A DNA stretch of 9,658 nt from Ktedonobacter sp. 13_1_20CM_4_53_11 (GTDB lineage: Bacteria > Chloroflexota > Ktedonobacteria > Ktedonobacterales > Ktedonobacteraceae): contig MNIY01000108.1 in NCBI GenBank assembly GCA_001919995.1, positions 1 through 9,658 on the forward strand, written 5' to 3'. Under the pieces are notes generated by a model. The model was not told where the DNA came from, searched no databases, and was given only the letters and a program-made list of their open reading frames with translations. How positions within the stretch are numbered: position 1 is the stretch's first letter; every line of letters starts with the position of its first letter. This document shows, piece by piece, positions 6,385-9,658 of this stretch. The position numbers and the translations under genes are program-made.

Positions 6385-7278
6385 TTAACCTTTGACAGCC
6401 CCGGCTGTTAAGCCAGAGACAATGCGTTTCTGCAGGATGAGCACCACAATCGCCAGCGGGATAGTCACAATCACCGCCGCCGCCGCTATTTCACCCCACG
6501 GGATGGTATGTTCCCCCGCAAAGCGCGAGACCCCCACGGTGATTGGCTGCGCATTCTCATCGGTCGTCAGCGTCAAGCCAAAGAGGAAGTCGTTCCACAC
6601 CGCGATGAACGAGAGGATGGCTGCCGCGAAGACCCCAGGGGCGGTCAGCGGCACAATCACTTCCCACAGCGCACGCATGCGCGTGGCCCCATCTACCAGC
6701 GCCGCCTCTTCCAGGTCGGGCGGCAGATCGCGGAAAAACGAGGTCATGAACCACACCGTGATCGGCAAGGTCAGCACCAGGTCGGGGATGATCAGGGCGG
6801 CATACGTGTTGTAGATGGGCAGCGGACCCGTGAAGATCACGTAGAGCGGCCCCACCATGGCGATCAGCGGGATGATGGCCACCGACAAGGTGATCCCCAG
6901 CACCAGCGATTTGCCGCGGAACTTCATGCGCGCCACTGCATAGGCGCACAGAATGCCAAAGAACAAGGCCAGTAACGTCGTGATGGTGGCGATGATCGTG
7001 CTGTTGAGCAGATCGCGCGTAAAGGTCGACAAAGACAGATCGTTTTGGTAGTTCTCCAAGCTGAAGGTGTGGGGAAAGAGGGTGGGCGGCGAGACATTGA
7101 GCTCGATGCCACTTTTGACCGAGGTGGCGATGGACCAGTAGAGCGGGGCCAGGGCCACGAACACGACTAACACCACAGCGGTATAGCGACCGATTTTGCC
7201 CCACGGGATGCGTCTTCCCGGTTGGGCCGGCTTGGCACCGGCTTTGGCATCCGGGTACACCTGTTCCTTAACTGCCAT
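6385..7278 (-). CDS. Carbohydrate ABC transporter permease, MalG-like
   Basis: A 297-residue inner-membrane subunit of a CUT1-type sugar importer. A cytoplasmic N-terminal tail (1-30) leads to six predicted membrane helices, the first at about 32-50. The EAA loop that contacts the ATPase is present as EAALVDGATRMRALWEVIVP (191-210), followed by LTAPG, close to the family consensus. The C-terminus ends SGLTAGAVKG, typical of MalG-type subunits. A strong ribosome binding site, AAGGAG, lies 7 nt before the ATG, and the gene follows its partner permease by 41 bp, so the two are co-transcribed. The stop codon is 9 bp from the edge of the 300-bp inverted repeat. The family and role are certain; the sugar is inferred only from the GH32 and GH31 neighbours. 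Confidence 0.95.
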   Translation of the reverse strand: MAVKEQVYPDAKAGAKPAQPGRRIPWGKIGRYTAVVLVVFVALAPLYWSIATSVKSGIELNVSPPTLFPHTFSLENYQNDLSLSTFTRDLLNSTIIATITTLLALFFGILCAYAVARMKFRGKSLVLGITLSVAIIPLIAMVGPLYVIFTGPLPIYNTYAALIIPDLVLTLPITVWFMTSFFRDLPPDLEEAALVDGATRMRALWEVIVPLTAPGVFAAAILSFIAVWNDFLFGLTLTTDENAQPITVGVSRFAGEHTIPWGEIAAAAVIVTIPLAIVVLILQKRIVSGLTAGAVKG

Positions 7279-7319
7279 AAGACATCTCCTTCCTTTCCAG
7301 GAATGGCTCTCTCGACGAG

Positions 7320-8237
7320 CTACCGTTGGGTGACGCGCATCAACAAGATATAGAGCAGACTGACGATCAGTCCGGTCACAAAGAGCGTCACGGCAGCCGC
7401 CACTCCCGTGGCAAAGTCGAAGGTGGAACGCGTAAACATGAAATTATACGAGAACGAGGCCATACTTTGCACCTGGTTGCCCCCCAGGATGTAGAGCAGA
7501 TCGAAGATGCCCAGCGAAGCCAGCGTGCGGAAGAGTAAGGCGATGATCAGCGGCCCGGTGAGCATGGGCAGGGTAATCGTCCAGAATTGCTGGAAGCGCG
7601 TGCTGCCATCGACGCCGGCAGCTTCATACAATTCATGGGGAATGACCTGCAGCCCGGCCAGCAGCAAGAGGGTCATAAACGGCGCGGTTTTCCACACATC
7701 GGTGATGATGGCCGCTATCACGATGCCATTGGTGGTGCGCAACAAGGTATCGCCGGGGGCCAACACGTGGATCTGCTGCAGAATGTAGCTAACAATGCCG
7801 GTGCGGTCATTGTACATCAGGTACCAGATCTGGGCGGAAATCACCGTGGGAAAGGCCCACGGCACCAGAATAGCGGCCCGCACCAGGCCACGACCGGGAA
7901 AGGTGGCATTGATGAGCAAGGCGATGCCCAAGCCAATGATCGTCTCCAGGGCCACGGCGACGATCGTGAAGGCGAAGGTGATGCCAATGGCAGACAGGAA
8001 CTCGTGATTGCCAAAGAGCTGCACAAAGTTGCGCAAGCCCACAAAACTGGCGCTAGGGCTCAGCGGGTTATCCAGAAAGCTGAGCCAGATCGAATTGATG
8101 ATGGGGTAGGCCGCCACCGCCAGGATCACGAGAATGGTCGGCAGGACCAGGATGTAGGGCGTGAAGCCACTTCCCAAATCCAGGCGTTCGCGCAGAGTCA
8201 CCCTTTTGGCGGGGGCTTCGACGGCTTGTGTTGCCAT
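7320..8237 (-). CDS. Carbohydrate ABC transporter permease, MalF-like
   Basis: A 305-residue inner-membrane permease subunit. The first helix (about 27-47, with YILVLPTILVILAVAAYP) follows a short cytoplasmic tail; a periplasmic-type loop SFVGLRNFVQLF (64-75) and further helices at about 82-108, 119-140, 171-197, 225-250 and 276-300 follow. The EAA loop is YEAAGVDGSTRFQQFWTITL (204-223), then P. The frame is open to an ATG at 8348, but the ATG at 8237 is preferred: AAGGGAGAAG lies directly upstream, MATQAVEAPAKRVTL is a normal start for such proteins, and the extra 37 residues look unlike a permease N-terminus. It would pair with the MalG-like subunit as the membrane channel. It lies 169 bp after the binding-protein gene, with a stem-loop in between. 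Confidence 0.94.
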   Translation of the reverse strand: MATQAVEAPAKRVTLRERLDLGSGFTPYILVLPTILVILAVAAYPIINSIWLSFLDNPLSPSASFVGLRNFVQLFGNHEFLSAIGITFAFTIVAVALETIIGLGIALLINATFPGRGLVRAAILVPWAFPTVISAQIWYLMYNDRTGIVSYILQQIHVLAPGDTLLRTTNGIVIAAIITDVWKTAPFMTLLLLAGLQVIPHELYEAAGVDGSTRFQQFWTITLPMLTGPLIIALLFRTLASLGIFDLLYILGGNQVQSMASFSYNFMFTRSTFDFATGVAAAVTLFVTGLIVSLLYILLMRVTQR

Positions 8238-8356
8238 GGGCACTTCTCCCTTTCTACCGCTATCCACATCCAGAGGGCCTTCGAGCGAGCAAGGCGGCCT
8301 CTTGATGGGCACAGATACAGAGACAGATGACTTCTCGATGAAGATCATCTCATGAG

Positions 8357-8384
8357 AGTGGAGTATCTGGACAGATACCCCACT
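8357..8384 (-). promoter_or_regulatory. Intercistronic stem-loop between binding protein and permease genes
   Basis: In the - strand transcript, AGTGGGGTATC pairs with GATACTCCACT as an 11-bp stem (one G-U pair) around a 6-nt loop, starting 22 nt after the binding-protein stop codon. No T-tract follows, so it is not a standard terminator. Hairpins at this place in sugar ABC operons often protect the upstream mRNA and so raise binding-protein levels above the permeases. That role is inferred here. Confidence 0.6.
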
Positions 8385-8406
8385 TCGAGCGACGCACTAC
8401 ATCATA

Positions 8407-9658
8407 CTATTTATTCACGATGGCCTGCAAATCCGACTGTAATCCACTCAACGCATCTGTAGGGCTGCTTTGCTTGGTCAGGGCATTATGGACGCGCTGC
8501 TGAATGGCATTCGAGATGTCCGGGTAGAAGGGAGAGACCGGGCGAGGCTGCGCAGTCGCGAAGACGGGCTGCATTTTGCTGAAGAACGGTGCCACCTTCA
8601 GCACGTCGGGGTCCGTGTAGATGCTCTTGAGTGTGGCGAACAGCGACAACTTTGTAGCGATCGTTTTCTGCGAGGCGGGGTTGAGCTGGTGCTGGACAAA
8701 CTTCCAGGACGCATCGGGGTTCTTGGAGTAGGCATTGATGCCATACTGCCAGCCGCCCAGGCAGGAGTGACCGGTGGTGTTGCTGCCGCCATAGAGCATG
8801 GTATGGACATCAAACTTGCCAGCAATTTTGGAGGTCTTGGGGTCGTTGCCCAGCGAATAGGCATATGGCCAGTTGCGCATGAAGGCCGAGTCCCCGTTTT
8901 GCCAGGCCGAGCGGCTATCCTCTTCCTTGTAGGTGGTCACCGCCCGTGGCGAGATCGTGCCCACCCAATTGGCCATCAACGTCAAAGCCTGCATCCCTTC
9001 CGGGCTGTTGACGGTGATCTTCTTGGGATCGCTGGGATCGAGTACGGAACCGCCAAAGCCGTAGAGAACCTCGACAAAGTCACAGACCAGCCCCTCGTAC
9101 TGGGCCCCCTGCCAGAGATAGCCGAACTTCGCCTTGGACGGGGCAGCCGCCTTGGCCATGCTTGTCAGTTGATCCCAGGTCGTCGGAGGTGTTTTGTTGA
9201 TGTCGGTGCGGTAGTACATCAGTCCGGCATCGGTGCGGGTCGGTGCCGCCCACAACTTGCCGTTGTAGGTACAGCCCTTAAGCGGTGCGTCGAGATAATT
9301 GGCCCGATCACTGGCCGGCCACTTATCATCCAGGGGAACCGTCCAGCCATTGGCCCCAAACTCAGCGGGCCAGATGATATCCATCGGAAAGACATCGATG
9401 GAGCTCCCGCGCGCCCGCAGCATGGTGGTGAGGATCGTCAGGAGCTGGCCAGTATCGTTTGGGGCATTACTGTTGTAGGTGACGTGGACCCCGTTGTTTT
9501 GCTTATTAAAGTCGTTCACCAGCGATGCGTAGACGCCATCGGTGTCCTTTTCAAGATAGTTAATATTGACGGTTTGCCCATTACCGCCCGTACTGTTGCT
9601 GGTGCCACCGCAGGCTTCTAGCAGCGAGACGGCTGCCGTGCTGCTCAAGCCGACGGCA
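8407..9658 (-). CDS. Sugar ABC transporter solute-binding lipoprotein (5' end outside window)
   Basis: The start lies beyond the right edge. The open frame continues to the last base, and the visible part begins within a hydrophobic signal peptide (AVGLSSTAAVSLLEAC). The lipidated cysteine would be at 9610-9612, in L-L-E-A-C; Glu at -2 is unusual for a lipobox. A Ser/Gly/Asn-rich tether follows, then a family 1 sugar-binding fold. It has INYLEKDTDGVYASLVNDFN near the N-terminus, then DVFPMDIIWPAEFGANGW, NGKLWAAPTRTDAGLMYYR and WQGAQYEGLVCDFVEVLYG. These stretches resemble trehalose/maltose/sucrose-type (ThuE-like) binding proteins, and the aromatic residues probably stack on the sugar. It ends ALSGLQSDLQAIVNK. 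It is the first visible gene of the transporter operon and the subunit that sets substrate choice. The operon promoter is outside the window. Confidence 0.94.
   Translation of the reverse strand, partial: AVGLSSTAAVSLLEACGGTSNSTGGNGQTVNINYLEKDTDGVYASLVNDFNKQNNGVHVTYNSNAPNDTGQLLTILTTMLRARGSSIDVFPMDIIWPAEFGANGWTVPLDDKWPASDRANYLDAPLKGCTYNGKLWAAPTRTDAGLMYYRTDINKTPPTTWDQLTSMAKAAAPSKAKFGYLWQGAQYEGLVCDFVEVLYGFGGSVLDPSDPKKITVNSPEGMQALTLMANWVGTISPRAVTTYKEEDSRSAWQNGDSAFMRNWPYAYSLGNDPKTSKIAGKFDVHTMLYGGSNTTGHSCLGGWQYGINAYSKNPDASWKFVQHQLNPASQKTIATKLSLFATLKSIYTDPDVLKVAPFFSKMQPVFATAQPRPVSPFYPDISNAIQQRVHNALTKQSSPTDALSGLQSDLQAIVNK

Noticed and set aside
8238..8348. N-terminal extension of the MalF-like permease to the ATG at 8348
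   Set aside because: The ATG at 8237 has a strong ribosome binding site directly upstream, and the additional residues do not resemble a permease N-terminus.
8470..9621. Long + strand open frame (383 codons) opposite the binding-protein gene
   Set aside because: Its translation has no recognisable domain, and it lies fully antisense to a clearly conserved sugar-binding protein. It is a by-product of biased codon use.
9646..9648. TTG at 9646-9648 as the start of the binding-protein gene
   Set aside because: It would cut the signal peptide in the middle of its hydrophobic core. The frame stays open to the window edge, so the true start is outside.
1..9658. CRISPR array, tRNA, rRNA, integrase, phage or defence genes
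   Set aside because: I looked on both strands and saw no regularly spaced repeats, cloverleaf sequences or proteins of these types.

Overview
The window looks like a chromosomal segment of a free-living, moderately GC-rich bacterium. Chloroflexota, perhaps a Ktedonobacteria-like soil lineage, is my best guess. It rests on a DUF2630 protein (a family I associate with Actinobacteria and Chloroflexota), the style of the sugar-transport genes, and the lack of an ATPase gene beside the transporter. No rRNA or phylogenetic marker is present, so this is an inference.

Left part (1-2141): four small, apparently unrelated genes. A 62-residue basic protein with a CxxC...HxxH putative zinc site is followed by a strong intrinsic terminator. 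Next comes a DUF2630 coiled-coil protein on the + strand, then a DUF202 (YidH-type) membrane protein on the - strand. Last is a divergent + strand protein with a PH-like domain and two C-terminal membrane helices.

Right part (2170-9658): one sugar-utilisation locus, all on the - strand and read from the right edge leftwards. The order is a solute-binding lipoprotein (5' end beyond the window), two ABC permeases (MalF-like and MalG-like), a GH32 beta-fructosidase and a GH31 alpha-glucosidase. The likely plan is that the lipoprotein captures a fructose- and glucose-containing oligosaccharide, the permeases import it using an ATPase encoded elsewhere, and the two apparently cytoplasmic hydrolases break it down. 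An intercistronic stem-loop lies between binding protein and permease. GH31 has its own good sigma70-type promoter in the 75-bp gap after GH32.

The most unusual structure is a 300-bp imperfect inverted repeat (6076-6375). It fills almost the whole space between the second permease and GH32. Its arms are about 127 and 135 nt, and smaller palindromes are nested in each arm. It resembles a MITE-like or BIME-like palindromic element that has landed inside the operon, and it probably affects transcription or RNA stability of the downstream hydrolase genes.
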